Under the pieces are notes generated by a model. The model worked only from the letters and a program-made list of their open reading frames with translations, was not told the DNA's origin and searched no databases. Position numbers and translations under genes: made by a program. Shown one piece after another: positions 1 through 8,589 of a stretch of DNA of 64,000 nt (position 1 is its first letter; every line of letters starts with the position of its first letter). Source of the DNA: Streptomyces sp. SCSIO 30461 (GTDB taxonomy: Bacteria; Actinomycetota; Actinomycetes; Streptomycetales; Streptomycetaceae); NCBI RefSeq assembly GCF_037023745.1, contig NZ_CP146101.1:5262001-5326000 (forward strand). Direction: 5' to 3'.

Positions 1-528
1 TCGGCACTGCAGCCCGCGCACCGGATCGACCGGATGACCGCGGGTCTCGTGCTGTTCGTCGTGCGGCCGGAGGACCGCGGGGCGTACCAGACCCTGTTCC
101 GGGATCGGCGGGTGCGCAAGGAGTACGAGGCGGTGGCGCCGTACGACCCGGGGGTCGCCTTGCCGGTGGCCGTCCGCAGCCGGATCGAGAAGGTGCGGGG
201 AGTGCTCGCCGCCCGCGAGGTACCCGGCATGCCGAACAGCGAGAGCCGGATCGAGCTGCTGGAGCACCGTGGCGGGCTCGGCCGGTACCGGCTTGTGCCG
301 TCGACCGGACGGACCCACCAGCTGCGGGTGCATATGAACCGACTGGGGCTGCCCATCCTGAACGACCCGCTGTATCCGGAGGTGCGGGACGTTCAGGATG
401 CGGAGCCTGAGGGCGGGGCGGACTACTCCCGGCCGTTGCAGCTGCTCGCACGGTCGCTGGAGTTCATCGATCCGGTCACCGGGCGCGCGTGCGGCTTCGA
501 GAGCCGGAGGTCGCTCGCGGCCTGGTGA
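1..528 (+). CDS. RluA-family pseudouridine synthase, 5'-truncated by the window edge
   Basis: The frame is open from base 1 to the TGA at 526-528, so only the C-terminal about 175 residues are present. Members of this family isomerise uridine to pseudouridine in rRNA or tRNA. The visible HRIDRMTAG segment matches the family's HRLDRxTSG catalytic motif, in which the Asp is the nucleophile. Further on, GRTHQLRVHM is the second conserved family motif. An internal ATG at 34 lies inside the catalytic motif and cannot be the real start. Which RNA position is modified cannot be told, because the N-terminal part is missing. The identity at superfamily level is secure. Confidence 0.9.
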   Translation, partial: SALQPAHRIDRMTAGLVLFVVRPEDRGAYQTLFRDRRVRKEYEAVAPYDPGVALPVAVRSRIEKVRGVLAAREVPGMPNSESRIELLEHRGGLGRYRLVPSTGRTHQLRVHMNRLGLPILNDPLYPEVRDVQDAEPEGGADYSRPLQLLARSLEFIDPVTGRACGFESRRSLAAW

Positions 529-561
529 GGGCCCCGGTGCGGCCCCGTCCGGGTGACGGGC

Positions 562-1659
562 TCAGAACACCACGACCGAGCGCAGTACATCGCCCTCGTG
601 CATCCGGGCGAAGGCCTTCTCGACATCGCCCAGGCCGATCGTCTCTGTGACGAAGGCACCCAGGTCGATACGGCCCTGCCGGTGCAGATCGATGAGCATG
701 GGGAAGTCGCGGGACGGCAGGCAGTCTCCGTACCAGGAGGACTTGAGCGCGCCGCCACGCCCGAACACGTCCAGCAGCGGGATTTCGAGTTTCATCTCCG
801 GGGTGGGCACGCCGACGAGGACGACGGTGCCGGCCAGGTCCCTGGCGTAGAAGGCCTGCCGGTAGGTCTCGGGGGTGCCGACGGCCTCGATGACGACATC
901 GGCGCCGAAACCGCCGGTGAGTTCGCGTACGGCGTCGACGGGGTCGGTGGTGCGGGAGTTGACGGTGTGGGTGGCGCCCATGGCACGGGCGGTCTCCAGC
1001 TTCCGGTCGTCGATGTCGATGGCGATGATGCGGGCGGCTCCGGCCAACCGGGAGCCGGCGATGGCCGCGTCCCCGACGCCGCCGCAGCCGATGACGGCCA
1101 CGGAGTCGCCGCGGCCGACGTTCCCCGTGTTGATCGCGGCGCCGATGCCGGCCATGACTCCGCAGCCCAGCAGCCCGGCAACGGCCGGGGCGACCTCGGG
1201 GTCCACCTTGGTGCACTGGCCGGAAGCGACCAGGGTCTTCTCCGCGAACGCACCGATGCCGAGCGCGGGGGAGAGCTCCCTGCCCGCCTGGGGACCACTG
1301 GCCAGGGACATCTTCTGGGCGGCGTTGTGGGTGTCGAAGCAGTACCAGGGCCGGCCGCGCAGACAGGCGCGGCACCGCCCGCAGACCGCGCGCCAGTTGA
1401 GGATCACGAAGTCGCCGGGGGCGACGTCGGTGACACCCGGGCCGGTCGACTCCACGATGCCCGCGGCCTCATGGCCGAGCAGGAAGGGGAAGTCGTCGCT
1501 GATGCCGCCCTGCTTGTAGTGGAGATCGGTGTGACAGACCCCGCAGGCCTGGATCTGCACGACGGCCTCGCCCGGCCCCGGGTCGGGGATGGAGATCTCC
1601 ATGACCTGGACGGGCTCGTTCCTGCCCGGGGCGACAACCCCTCGGACCTGCTGCGGCAT
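562..1659 (-). CDS. mscR: S-(hydroxymethyl)mycothiol dehydrogenase (Zn-dependent MDR)
   Basis: A 365-residue class III-type alcohol dehydrogenase that oxidises S-hydroxymethyl-mycothiol, the adduct of formaldehyde with mycothiol, and in the family also reduces S-nitrosomycothiol. Visible features are the catalytic zinc ligands in CGVCHTD and GHEAAG, the structural-zinc cysteines in [15 protein letters not shown], and the NAD-binding GCGGVG. The C-terminal stretch from the [14 protein letters not shown] region through VLRSVVVF is characteristic of the mycothiol branch. The frame extends upstream to 1779, but the ATG at 1659 is preferred because it follows GGAAGGGAAG and fits the family length. 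A perfect 11-bp tandem repeat lies just upstream. The usual metallohydrolase partner is not adjacent here. Confidence 0.88.
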   Translation of the reverse strand: MPQQVRGVVAPGRNEPVQVMEISIPDPGPGEAVVQIQACGVCHTDLHYKQGGISDDFPFLLGHEAAGIVESTGPGVTDVAPGDFVILNWRAVCGRCRACLRGRPWYCFDTHNAAQKMSLASGPQAGRELSPALGIGAFAEKTLVASGQCTKVDPEVAPAVAGLLGCGVMAGIGAAINTGNVGRGDSVAVIGCGGVGDAAIAGSRLAGAARIIAIDIDDRKLETARAMGATHTVNSRTTDPVDAVRELTGGFGADVVIEAVGTPETYRQAFYARDLAGTVVLVGVPTPEMKLEIPLLDVFGRGGALKSSWYGDCLPSRDFPMLIDLHRQGRIDLGAFVTETIGLGDVEKAFARMHEGDVLRSVVVF

Positions 1660-1687
1660 TGCAGTGCTTCCCTTCCTCAGGACAGGT

Positions 1688-1709
1688 GTGTACCGCATGT
1701 GTACCGCAT
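1688..1709. repeat. Perfect 11-bp tandem direct repeat upstream of the mycothiol dehydrogenase
   Basis: GTGTACCGCAT occurs twice head to tail, 1688-1698 and 1699-1709, 29-50 bases upstream of the ATG at 1659. On the coding strand this reads as repeated ATGCGGTACAC, placing it where a promoter or activator site would be. The repeat is seen directly; a regulatory role is inferred from position only. Confidence 0.5.
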
Positions 1710-1736
1710 CACAAGGCGACGCGGGTGGCTCACGGT

Positions 1737-1772
1737 GAGACCCCCCGCCGGGTCTCTCTCGTCGGGGGTCTC
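1737..1772 (-). terminator. Hairpin terminator downstream of the amino acid permease
   Basis: GAGACCCCC (1737-1745) and GGGGGTCTC (1764-1772) form a perfect 9-bp stem, 44 bases past the stop of the minus-strand permease. There is no T-run, which is usual for hairpin terminators in this GC range. Confidence 0.6.
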
Positions 1773-1815
1773 CATGCACGCGTCCCGCTGGGCGCCTCCT
1801 GGATCCGGAGGCAGC

Positions 1816-3279
1816 TCAGTCCTGGGTCCAGCCTGCGGCGATCTTACGGACCTTGCCGCGCACCACGAACCAGCCGCCGACGAGAGCGAGCGCGATCACG
1901 GGCACGAGGTTGACCGTGGTGCGGCTGATGCCGCCGTCCATCCACATCAGGACCAGCACGGAGGCCAGGAACACCAGCGTGATCAGCTGGGTGTACGGGG
2001 CCCAGGGCAGTCGGTAGCCGGGGCGAGTGACCCGGCCGTCCTTGGAACGGTGCCAGAACAGCAGGGAGCAGAGCATGATCATGCCCCAGGTGCCGATGAT
2101 GCCGATCGAGGCGAAGTTCAGCACCAGCTCGAAAGCCTCGCCAGGCATGACGTAGTTCAGGAACACACCCGCGACACCGAAGCCCGCGGTGAGCAGGATT
2201 CCGCCGTAGGGGACTCCGCCCTTGTTCATCACACCGGTGAACTTGGGTGCGGAGCCGGAAAGCGACATGGAGCGCAGAATGCGGCCGGTGGAGTAGAGGC
2301 CGGAGTTCAGGCTGGACAGGGCTGCGGTGAGCACCACCAGATTCATCGCGTCGGCGCCACCGGGGATGCCTAGCTTGTTGAAGACGGTGACGAACGGGCT
2401 CTGGTCGCCGGAGTATGCGGTGTACGGCAGCAGCAGGGCGAGCAGCACGACGGAGCCGACGTAGAACAGGCCGACACGCCACATGATCGAGTTGATCGCC
2501 TTCGGCATGATCTTCTCGGGGTTCTCGGTCTCGCCGGCGGCGACACCGCAGAGCTCGACGGAGGCGTACGCGAAGACGACGCCCTGGATGAGCAGCAGCA
2601 TCGGCATCATGCCGTTGGGGAAGATGCCGCCGTTGTCCGTGATGGTGGCGAGGCCCGGGGTGTGACCGCCGATCTCGTGCTGGGTGGCGACCAGGTAGAT
2701 GCCGACCAGCATGAAGATCACCAGCGCGGCGACCTTGATGATCGCGAACCAGAACTCCATCTCACCGAAGTACTTCACCGAGATCAGGTTGGCGGCGAGG
2801 ACGACGGCGAGCGCGATCAGGGCGAGCACCCACTGCGGGATGTCGCTGAACATCGACCAGAAGTGGGCATAGGTGGCGGCTGCCGTGATGTCGGCCACAG
2901 CGGTCGTCGACCAGTTGAGGAAGTACAGCCAGCCGGCTGTGTAGGCGCCCTTCTCGCCCATGAACTCGCGGGCGTACGAGACGAAGGCACCGGAGGACGG
3001 CCGGTAGAGGACGAGCTCGCCGAGCGCGCGCACGACGAAGAAGGCGAAGACACCGCACAGGGCGTACACGATGAAGAGTGAGGGGCCGGCATTGGCCATA
3101 CGGCCGCCGGCGCCCAGGAAGAGGCCGGTACCGATGGCGCCGCCGATGGCGATCATGTTGATGTGCCGTGACTTGAGGTCCTTGCGGTACCCGGCATCTC
3201 CGGCGTCCACGTGGGGACTGCCCGTTTCCGGGGTCCCGGCGATGGGTGTTTCGGCCGCAGTCATGGTGCGGTCACTCAT
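1816..3279 (-). CDS. Amino acid permease (APC superfamily, AAT family)
   Basis: A 487-residue polytopic membrane protein of the proton-coupled amino acid transporter family that includes AnsP, CycA and GabP. The signature is near the N-terminus: HINMIAIGGAIGTGLFLGAG followed by the PSLFIVYALCG helix, and GELVLYRPSSGAFVSYAREF. About twelve hydrophobic segments can be counted. The substrate is probably L-asparagine or another neutral amino acid, but it cannot be fixed from sequence. The ATG at 3279 follows AAAGGCG on the minus strand. It is transcribed alone: a terminator hairpin lies behind it and a long divergent spacer with an inverted repeat (3440-3457) lies before it. Confidence 0.85.
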   Translation of the reverse strand: MSDRTMTAAETPIAGTPETGSPHVDAGDAGYRKDLKSRHINMIAIGGAIGTGLFLGAGGRMANAGPSLFIVYALCGVFAFFVVRALGELVLYRPSSGAFVSYAREFMGEKGAYTAGWLYFLNWSTTAVADITAAATYAHFWSMFSDIPQWVLALIALAVVLAANLISVKYFGEMEFWFAIIKVAALVIFMLVGIYLVATQHEIGGHTPGLATITDNGGIFPNGMMPMLLLIQGVVFAYASVELCGVAAGETENPEKIMPKAINSIMWRVGLFYVGSVVLLALLLPYTAYSGDQSPFVTVFNKLGIPGGADAMNLVVLTAALSSLNSGLYSTGRILRSMSLSGSAPKFTGVMNKGGVPYGGILLTAGFGVAGVFLNYVMPGEAFELVLNFASIGIIGTWGMIMLCSLLFWHRSKDGRVTRPGYRLPWAPYTQLITLVFLASVLVLMWMDGGISRTTVNLVPVIALALVGGWFVVRGKVRKIAAGWTQD

Positions 3280-3765
3280 AGAGTTGTTCGCCTTTGTGAG
3301 GGGGTGTGCGGTGCCCGGTCGTCCACCGGGGGGCCTTCGCGGTGAGGAGGGTCAGTCATCGCGACAAGGCACGGGGGCGCAGAGGCCCCGAGAGGACATA
3401 GTCACGGCAACCCTGGGATTTTGGCAGTGTTGAAGCTCACTCAGATACAAATCTGAGGTTTTTCAGAGGTTTCAACAAGGTGAACAAAGGCACTCAAGAT
3501 CATCGATAGAGAGTCGATCACCAGGATGCACGGCTCCGGCCGACAGCGGCCCCGCACGGTGGTCCCGCAGCCGAGGCGCTCGGTCCCACTGCTCGTCGCC
3601 ATCGCGAACGGCCACGGCGGCAGGCGGCAGGGGCCTCACAGCTCCGGCGGCTTCGGCGGTCGCGGCGATGTCGGCGGCATCGACGGGCCCGGCGTCCTCT
3701 CATGATGGGGTCAGCAGCCCGGCGGCTCCGGGTCCGTGTCGATGGAGACAACGAGGCAGGCACCG
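3280..3765. other. 486-bp divergent intergenic region, AT-richer
   Basis: This region separates the minus-strand permease from the plus-strand gluconokinase. I see no credible gene: the ORFs crossing it have no recognisable content and overlap real genes in other frames. The stretch around 3410-3510 is visibly richer in A and T than its surroundings, as expected for promoter DNA, and contains the inverted repeat listed separately. Confidence 0.6.
3440..3457. promoter_or_regulatory. Inverted repeat CTCAGAT-N4-ATCTGAG in the permease/gluconokinase spacer
   Basis: A perfect 7-bp-arm palindrome with a four-base ACAA centre lies 161 bases upstream of the permease start. On the plus strand it is followed by GGTTTTTC, so it could fold as a small terminator-like hairpin in a leader RNA. 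Its symmetry and length also suit a dimeric repressor site. The two readings cannot be separated from sequence. Confidence 0.45.
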
Positions 3766-4284
3766 ATGAGCAATTCCCCGGTGGTCGTGGTGATGGGTGT
3801 GGCAGGCACCGGGAAGACCACGATCGGTGCCCTGGTCGCGGCGCACCTGGGCGTCCCTTACGCCGAAGGCGACGACTTCCATCCGGCGGCCAACGTCGCC
3901 AAGATGTCGGCCGGCGTCCCGCTGGACGACACCGACCGCCTGCCCTGGCTCGACGCGATCGGCCGCTGGGCGCGCGGCAGGGAGGGCAGGGGCGGAGTGG
4001 TCTCCTGTTCGGCGCTGAAGCGGAGCTACCGTGACCGGCTGCGCGCCTCGGCACCCGGGGTGGTCTTCCTTCACCTCACCGGCGGACGCGCGCTGATCGA
4101 ACGGCGCATGGCTGAGCGCGGGGGCCACTTCATGCCGACCGCGCTGCTCGACTCGCAGTACGCCACGCTGGAGCCGCTGGAAGCGGACGAAGCCGGTGTC
4201 GCCGTCGACGTGGCCGGCTCCCCCGAGGCCGTCGGCTTGCGTGCCGCCGCGGGACTGCGGCGCCTCGACGGCGCCGGCGGGTGA
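3766..4284 (+). CDS. gntK: Gluconokinase
   Basis: A 172-residue P-loop kinase that phosphorylates gluconate to 6-phosphogluconate for entry into the pentose phosphate pathway. Evidence is the Walker A motif GVAGTGKTT near the N-terminus, then EGDDFHPAANVAKMSAGVPL and DRLPWL, which are hallmark gluconokinase segments. CSALKRSYRDRLR and the late HFMPTALLDSQ segment are also typical. The frame also offers a GTG at 3736, but the ATG at 3766 sits behind GAGGCAGG and gives the usual family length. No gluconate permease, GntR regulator or 6-phosphogluconate dehydrogenase is adjacent, so it is a stand-alone copy. It converges with the cytochrome b gene, 30 bases away. Confidence 0.9.
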   Translation: MSNSPVVVVMGVAGTGKTTIGALVAAHLGVPYAEGDDFHPAANVAKMSAGVPLDDTDRLPWLDAIGRWARGREGRGGVVSCSALKRSYRDRLRASAPGVVFLHLTGGRALIERRMAERGGHFMPTALLDSQYATLEPLEADEAGVAVDVAGSPEAVGLRAAAGLRRLDGAGG

Positions 4285-4314
4285 GAGCCACGGATGAGAG
4301 CAGGGCCCCTGGCC

Positions 4315-4986
4315 TCAGTCCTCGTCCGGTTTCCAGAGCGGGTGTTCCCGCCTGGCCCAGGGCCTCTCGACCGAGCCGGTGCGCATACCCCGGCGGGCTT
4401 CCGGATCGGCGACGGCCATACCGATATGCCCGGCTAGCACGATGCCGATGGCGAGCGCCAGCCAGTCGTGGACGAAGGTCGCGCTGGTGCGCCACACCAG
4501 CGGCGCGAGCTGCGTGAACCACATCAGCAGCCCGGTGCCGAGCATCACCAGCGCCGCGCCCGCGATCCAGGCGGCGAAGACCTTCTGCCCGGCGTTGAAC
4601 TTTCCCGCGGGCCGGTGCGCGGGACCGTGCAGCCGCCGCCGCGCGGCGGCCAGCCACTGCCGGTCATGCGGGCCGAAGCGATTGAGTCGTCGCAGGTCCG
4701 CACGGAACCCGTACGACGCGAGAGCGAGCAGGACCGGCACCGGCAGCAGCAGTCCCGACCACTCGTGCACGGTGACCACGAGGTGGCGGCGGCCGACGAG
4801 CTCGGCGAGTTCGGGAATGTAGAGGCAGGCTGCGGAAGCCACGCACAGCAGCATCAGCGTGGCAGTACTCCGGTGCACCCATCGCTGTACGCGGCTGAAC
4901 CTGCGTACGCGTGGGGCTCCCGAGCCTTCAGACGGTGGGTGCGTCGTCCCGGCCGTTCGACCGGCCGACCCAGGCGTCGATGTCAT
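4315..4986 (-). CDS. Membrane cytochrome b (b561-like) subunit for the neighbouring molybdoenzyme
   Basis: A 223-residue integral membrane protein with four hydrophobic helices. Candidate haem-ligating histidines are at 38, 74, 173 and 187, the pattern of the formate dehydrogenase gamma/cytochrome b561 superfamily. It follows the sulfite-oxidase-fold gene and overlaps it by 59 bases. The ATG at 4986 lies inside the end of that gene but has an excellent ribosome binding site (GGGAGGAGCGGGGCT-ATG), so the overlap looks genuine and the two are probably translationally coupled. The likely role is to pass electrons between the exported molybdoenzyme and the respiratory chain. The electron donor is unknown. 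Confidence 0.75.
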   Translation of the reverse strand: MTSTPGSAGRTAGTTHPPSEGSGAPRVRRFSRVQRWVHRSTATLMLLCVASAACLYIPELAELVGRRHLVVTVHEWSGLLLPVPVLLALASYGFRADLRRLNRFGPHDRQWLAAARRRLHGPAHRPAGKFNAGQKVFAAWIAGAALVMLGTGLLMWFTQLAPLVWRTSATFVHDWLALAIGIVLAGHIGMAVADPEARRGMRTGSVERPWARREHPLWKPDED

Positions 4987-5782
4987 AGCCCCGCTCCTCC
5001 CAGTAGCCGGGCCGCACCTCGGAGGTCAGCGTGATTCCGGACAGCCACTTCGCGGACTTGTAGAAGTACATGGGCGCGACATACAGACGCACCGGGCCGC
5101 CATGCGCATGGCTCAGCGGTTCGTCCTGCATCCGCAGACACACCAGGACGTCCGAGCGGCGCGCCTGGTCCAGCGTGAGGCTCTCGCTGTACGTGCCGTC
5201 GAAGCAGGTGAAGCGGATGGCCCGGGCCTCGGGCCGCACCCCGGCCGCGTCCAGCAGCGCCGAGAGGGTCACGCCCTCGAAGGGGGTCCGGGGCACGCGC
5301 CAGCCGGTGACGCACTGGACGTCGCGTACCACCCGGGTCTGCGGGAGGGCGCTCAGGACGTCCAGTGTGTAGGTCGCGGGCCGCTCGACCAGTCCGTCGA
5401 CGGTGAGGCGGTAGTCGGCCGCGCTCCTACGGGGCACCGAGGAGGCGACGGAGTAGTAGCGGAAGCCACCACCGTTGGGGAGCAGGCTGGTGAGCTTGGT
5501 GGGGTCCTTGTCAGCGACCGAACCGAGGACGCTTTCGAAGCCTCGCTGGAGATACGGGGCGGTGGCCACGCCCGCGGCGCCGAGGCCGAGCACGGACAGC
5601 AGGACGCGGCGGCCGATCGGCGCGCCCTCCCCGTCCGGTGGTGGGCCGGCTGCCGGCCCTCGGACATGGTCCCGCCCCGGGCCCTGGTCCTGGGCCGCGC
5701 CACGGCCCCGGGCAGGGTCGCGGTCCGGGGCGGGGTCGCGGTCCGGGACCGGGCTCGTTTCGGCGTTCGGGTCGTGGCTCAC
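4928..5782 (-). CDS. Molybdopterin-dependent oxidoreductase, sulfite oxidase/YedY fold, exported
   Basis: A 284-residue protein. After a low-complexity Asp/Pro/Arg-rich start comes a twin-arginine-like segment (GRRVLLSVLGLGAAGVATAP), suggesting Tat export or anchoring with cofactor already bound. The core is the molybdopterin-binding oxidoreductase domain: VQCVTGW carries the conserved Mo-ligating Cys, and HAHGGPVRL and YFYKSAKWL are typical of YedY/MsrP-like proteins. The frame runs upstream to 6130, but that extension overlaps the next permease. The GTG at 5782 after CACGGGGCA is the sensible start. Substrate is unknown: sulfite, methionine sulfoxide and other S/N-oxides are all possible for the family. 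Confidence 0.8.
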   Translation of the reverse strand: MSHDPNAETSPVPDRDPAPDRDPARGRGAAQDQGPGRDHVRGPAAGPPPDGEGAPIGRRVLLSVLGLGAAGVATAPYLQRGFESVLGSVADKDPTKLTSLLPNGGGFRYYSVASSVPRRSAADYRLTVDGLVERPATYTLDVLSALPQTRVVRDVQCVTGWRVPRTPFEGVTLSALLDAAGVRPEARAIRFTCFDGTYSESLTLDQARRSDVLVCLRMQDEPLSHAHGGPVRLYVAPMYFYKSAKWLSGITLTSEVRPGYWEERGYDIDAWVGRSNGRDDAPTV

Positions 5783-5844
5783 ATGTCGATTGAATGCCCC
5801 GTGGTCGCCGGAATCCAGCGACCACGGGTGATTGTCAGACTTCC

Positions 5845-7422
5845 TTAAGAATCGTGGTGCCGCTTCTGTGAGTCGCCGCGTTCCGCGGCGCGCTCGAGCT
5901 CGAAGGCCTCGTTGCCGAGACCGACGCGCGCGTGCGCGTCGGGGCGCGTGACCCTGAGCACAGCCCCGTACAGCAGACCGGCGACCAGCGCGGCACCGAC
6001 CACTCCGGGCAGGATCCAGCTCAGGGCGGAATCCGGTCCGGCGCCGATCAGGACGTCGAAGTCCCTGACGGTGTAGATCGCGATTCCCACGAGGGCGATG
6101 CCCGCGAGTGCGGAGGCGACGAGCCGCCATGCCTGCGCCAGCGCGGCGCCACGGCGGAAGAAGAACGCGATCACGGCGAACGAGGCGGCGGCCATGAGCA
6201 GGATGACACCGAGCGCGCCGACGTTGCCCATCCAGGTGAACAGGCGCAGTACGGGGGTGGTCGGATCGCCCGCGGGAAGCGCGTCACTGGCAGCGAAGGC
6301 GATGACGACCAGGACCGAGACGGCGGACTGGAGCAGGGAGCCGGTGGCGGGCGCGCCGCTCGCCGCGCTCGTACGGCTGAAAGCGGCGGGCAGCAGCCCC
6401 TCGCGGCCCATGGCGAAGGCGTACCGGGCCACCACATTGTGGAAGCTGAGCAGTGCCGCGAACATGCCGGTGACGAAAAGGACGTGGAGCACATCGGTGA
6501 AGGTGTCGCCGAGACGGGCCTCGGTCAGCGCGAACAGCAGACCCGGACCCTGTTCGGCCGCCTCGCCGACCACCGCGCCCGGCCCGGCGGCCACGGTGAG
6601 CGCCCAGGCTCCGAAGGCCAGGAACAGGGCGACGAAGCCGACGGCGAGGAACATCACGCGCGATACGACCACCTGGGGGCGGCTGGTCTCCTCCGCGTAC
6701 ACGGGCGACTGCTCGAAGCCGATGAAGGCGGCGATACAGAAGCACAGAGCGGTGCCGAGCCCCGCCCCGGTGAGGCTGCCGGGATCGAACGCGGCGAATG
6801 ACAGCCCTTCACGCCCAGGCTTCGCGAGGGCGGCGACGTCGAAGACCACGACGAGGGCGCACTCGATGACGAGCAGTACGCCGAGGGCCTTGGCATTGAG
6901 ATCGATCTTGAGCCAACCCAGTACGGCGACGAGGACGGCGGCGGCCAGGGCGGGCATCCACCAGGCGACCGTCAGTCCGAGATGCGCGGCCAGCAGTCCG
7001 GATACCTCGAAGCCTAGGATTCCGTAGATGCCCACCTGCATGGCGCTGTACGCGACCAGTGCGACATAGGCGGCACCGGCTCCCGCGGTGGGGCCGAGCC
7101 CGCGGGCTATATAGGCGTAGAAGGCTCCTGCGTTGTGGACATGGCGGCTCATCTCCGCGTATCCGACGCTGAAAAGGATCAGTACGAAGCCGAGGATGAC
7201 GTAGAGCAGCGGCTGCCCAAGCATGCCCATGACACCGAATACGGTGGGCATGACCCCGGCCACGACCATGAGCGGCGCGCTGGCGGCAAGCACGGAGAGC
7301 AGCAGGCCTGCGGTGCCGAGGCGGTCGGCACGCAGGGCACGTTCCTGCCCCTTGTACGTGTTGATCTCTCTGGACGTGACGGCACCGCGAGTGGCGGTCG
7401 TACGCGAACTGCCCGGGGACAT
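5845..7422 (-). CDS. APC-family amino acid/polyamine permease
   Basis: A 525-residue polytopic transporter of the amino acid-polyamine-organocation superfamily. The first helix carries APLMVVAGVMPTVFGVMG, and GFEQSPVYAEETSRP in the middle matches the conserved E-E-T-P region of APC permeases that take up amino acids, ethanolamine or putrescine. Roughly twelve to thirteen hydrophobic segments are visible. It is not closely similar to the permease at 1816-3279, so this is not a duplicated pair. The start at 7422 has only a distant GAGG upstream. No catabolic enzyme adjoins it, so its substrate cannot be assigned. Confidence 0.82.
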   Translation of the reverse strand: MSPGSSRTTATRGAVTSREINTYKGQERALRADRLGTAGLLLSVLAASAPLMVVAGVMPTVFGVMGMLGQPLLYVILGFVLILFSVGYAEMSRHVHNAGAFYAYIARGLGPTAGAGAAYVALVAYSAMQVGIYGILGFEVSGLLAAHLGLTVAWWMPALAAAVLVAVLGWLKIDLNAKALGVLLVIECALVVVFDVAALAKPGREGLSFAAFDPGSLTGAGLGTALCFCIAAFIGFEQSPVYAEETSRPQVVVSRVMFLAVGFVALFLAFGAWALTVAAGPGAVVGEAAEQGPGLLFALTEARLGDTFTDVLHVLFVTGMFAALLSFHNVVARYAFAMGREGLLPAAFSRTSAASGAPATGSLLQSAVSVLVVIAFAASDALPAGDPTTPVLRLFTWMGNVGALGVILLMAAASFAVIAFFFRRGAALAQAWRLVASALAGIALVGIAIYTVRDFDVLIGAGPDSALSWILPGVVGAALVAGLLYGAVLRVTRPDAHARVGLGNEAFELERAAERGDSQKRHHDS

Positions 7423-7459
7423 GGCGGTTTCGGCCTCTCAGGTCGGATTCGGAGAAGAC

Positions 7460-7513
7460 TGGTCGGACTTGTCGCAGCTGTCAGAACAGTCGGAGCTGTC
7501 GGAGCATTCAGAC
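7460..7513. repeat. Imperfect tandem repeat, period 9 bp, between two genes
   Basis: From 7460 the plus strand reads in nine-base steps as variants of CTGTCGGAG (TGGTCGGAC, TTGTCGCAG, CTGTCAGAA, CAGTCGGAG, CTGTCGGAG, CATTCAGAC). This fills most of the gap between the permease start at 7422 and the end of the next gene at 7508, and slightly enters that gene's last codons. It may be a degenerate micro-duplication; no function is evident. Confidence 0.45.
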
Positions 7514-8467
7514 GGCTCCGAGTGCGGCTCTGCGCGCGGCGTGGAACGCGTGGTGCGGGTCCTGGTCCGGATAGGACCAGGGAGCCGGAGTCGCGTGCGA
7601 GCCGATCCGGTGGAAGAGAGCGGCGGCCTCCGCGGCCCGCCCCTCACGGAACTTGGCATGAGCCAGGAAGTTGAGATCGACGCGGTTGCGCGGGTGGTCC
7701 TCGCGCTCCCACTCAAGCCACCAGTCGAACGCGGTCTTCATGACCTGCCGCGCACGGCGCCCGGTCCAGTGCCCCGCGGCCGGCGGGTCGGCGAAGGCAC
7801 GGCTGTCGGCCGCCAGCACCCGGTAGCGCTCGGTGTGGGCGACGACCGGCAGCATCGCCAGCGGCGAGTCGGCCGGGGCACGTTCGGCGGCCCAGGCGGC
7901 GAAGTCGTACACCTCGTGCAGAGGGTCCTGCCCCGCTTCGGGGTGGCGCTCGGCAAGCCTGGCGGCCATCAGATGATGCGCGTGGTGGTGCTCGGGGTGT
8001 CTCACCCGCACCTCGTCGAAGAGCCGCACCACTTCGCCGTCCGTGCCGAGGCTGCGGGCGAGCACGAGCAGCGCAAGCCAGGGACTGGGGTCTTCGGGAG
8101 CGAGACCGGCGGCGGCCAGGCAGTGCGAGCGCGCCTGATCCGGGTGCTGCGCACCGCGCAGTGCCGCGCGGACCGACGCGCAGGCGAGCAGCGCGGTGGC
8201 GTCGGGGCTGTCCGGCTCCACCAGCAGCCATTCGCGCGCCCAGGCGGCGGTCGACGGGCCGCCGCCGAGGACCAGCAGACGGTGCCCTCTGCGGTCCCAG
8301 TCGTCGCCGGTCGAGACAAGCAGCGAACGGGCGGCCGCCCATCGGCCCTGCGACAACTTGGTTCGCGTGGAGCTGAGTTCGAGATCACCGAGGGCCGGAT
8401 CGAAAGCGGGCCCGATACGCGCGCCGCGCCGTCGGGCGCGTCCGAGCGGCGGCGGAGGTGGGGGCAT
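7508..8467 (-). CDS. Conserved hypothetical protein, TPR-like helical
   Basis: A 319-residue soluble protein beginning with a proline/arginine-rich tail and then a largely alpha-helical, alanine/leucine-rich body. Phrases such as GLAPEDPSPWLALLVLARSLG resemble tetratricopeptide-type helical pairs. The middle is rich in histidine (RHPEHHHAHHLMAARLAERH), which may be structural or metal-related. The C-terminal third has several Trp-rich segments (TAFDWWLEWEREDHPRN). There is no signal peptide or membrane helix and I do not recognise an enzymatic motif. The ATG at 8467 follows AAGGAAG at good spacing. It is probably a protein-interaction scaffold; the function is unknown. Confidence 0.7.
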   Translation of the reverse strand: MPPPPPPLGRARRRGARIGPAFDPALGDLELSSTRTKLSQGRWAAARSLLVSTGDDWDRRGHRLLVLGGGPSTAAWAREWLLVEPDSPDATALLACASVRAALRGAQHPDQARSHCLAAAGLAPEDPSPWLALLVLARSLGTDGEVVRLFDEVRVRHPEHHHAHHLMAARLAERHPEAGQDPLHEVYDFAAWAAERAPADSPLAMLPVVAHTERYRVLAADSRAFADPPAAGHWTGRRARQVMKTAFDWWLEWEREDHPRNRVDLNFLAHAKFREGRAAEAAALFHRIGSHATPAPWSYPDQDPHHAFHAARRAALGAV

Positions 8468-8589
8468 CCGCTGGGCTTCCTTCTTCTTTGCGTGATGAGT
8501 GCTTCACGAGATGAACGCGAAACGTGAGCGAACGGTCGCGCACAGCAAAGCGGTAGGAAAGGCTCCACGTCAAGGGCAGCCCGGTGGAT

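Noticed and set aside
553..2373. 606-codon plus-strand frame
   Set aside because: It is antisense to the mycothiol dehydrogenase and the permease; composition is typical of a shadow frame.
4928..4986. Suspected frameshift joining the molybdoenzyme and cytochrome b
   Set aside because: Both proteins are complete, and the cytochrome has its own strong ribosome site inside the overlap.
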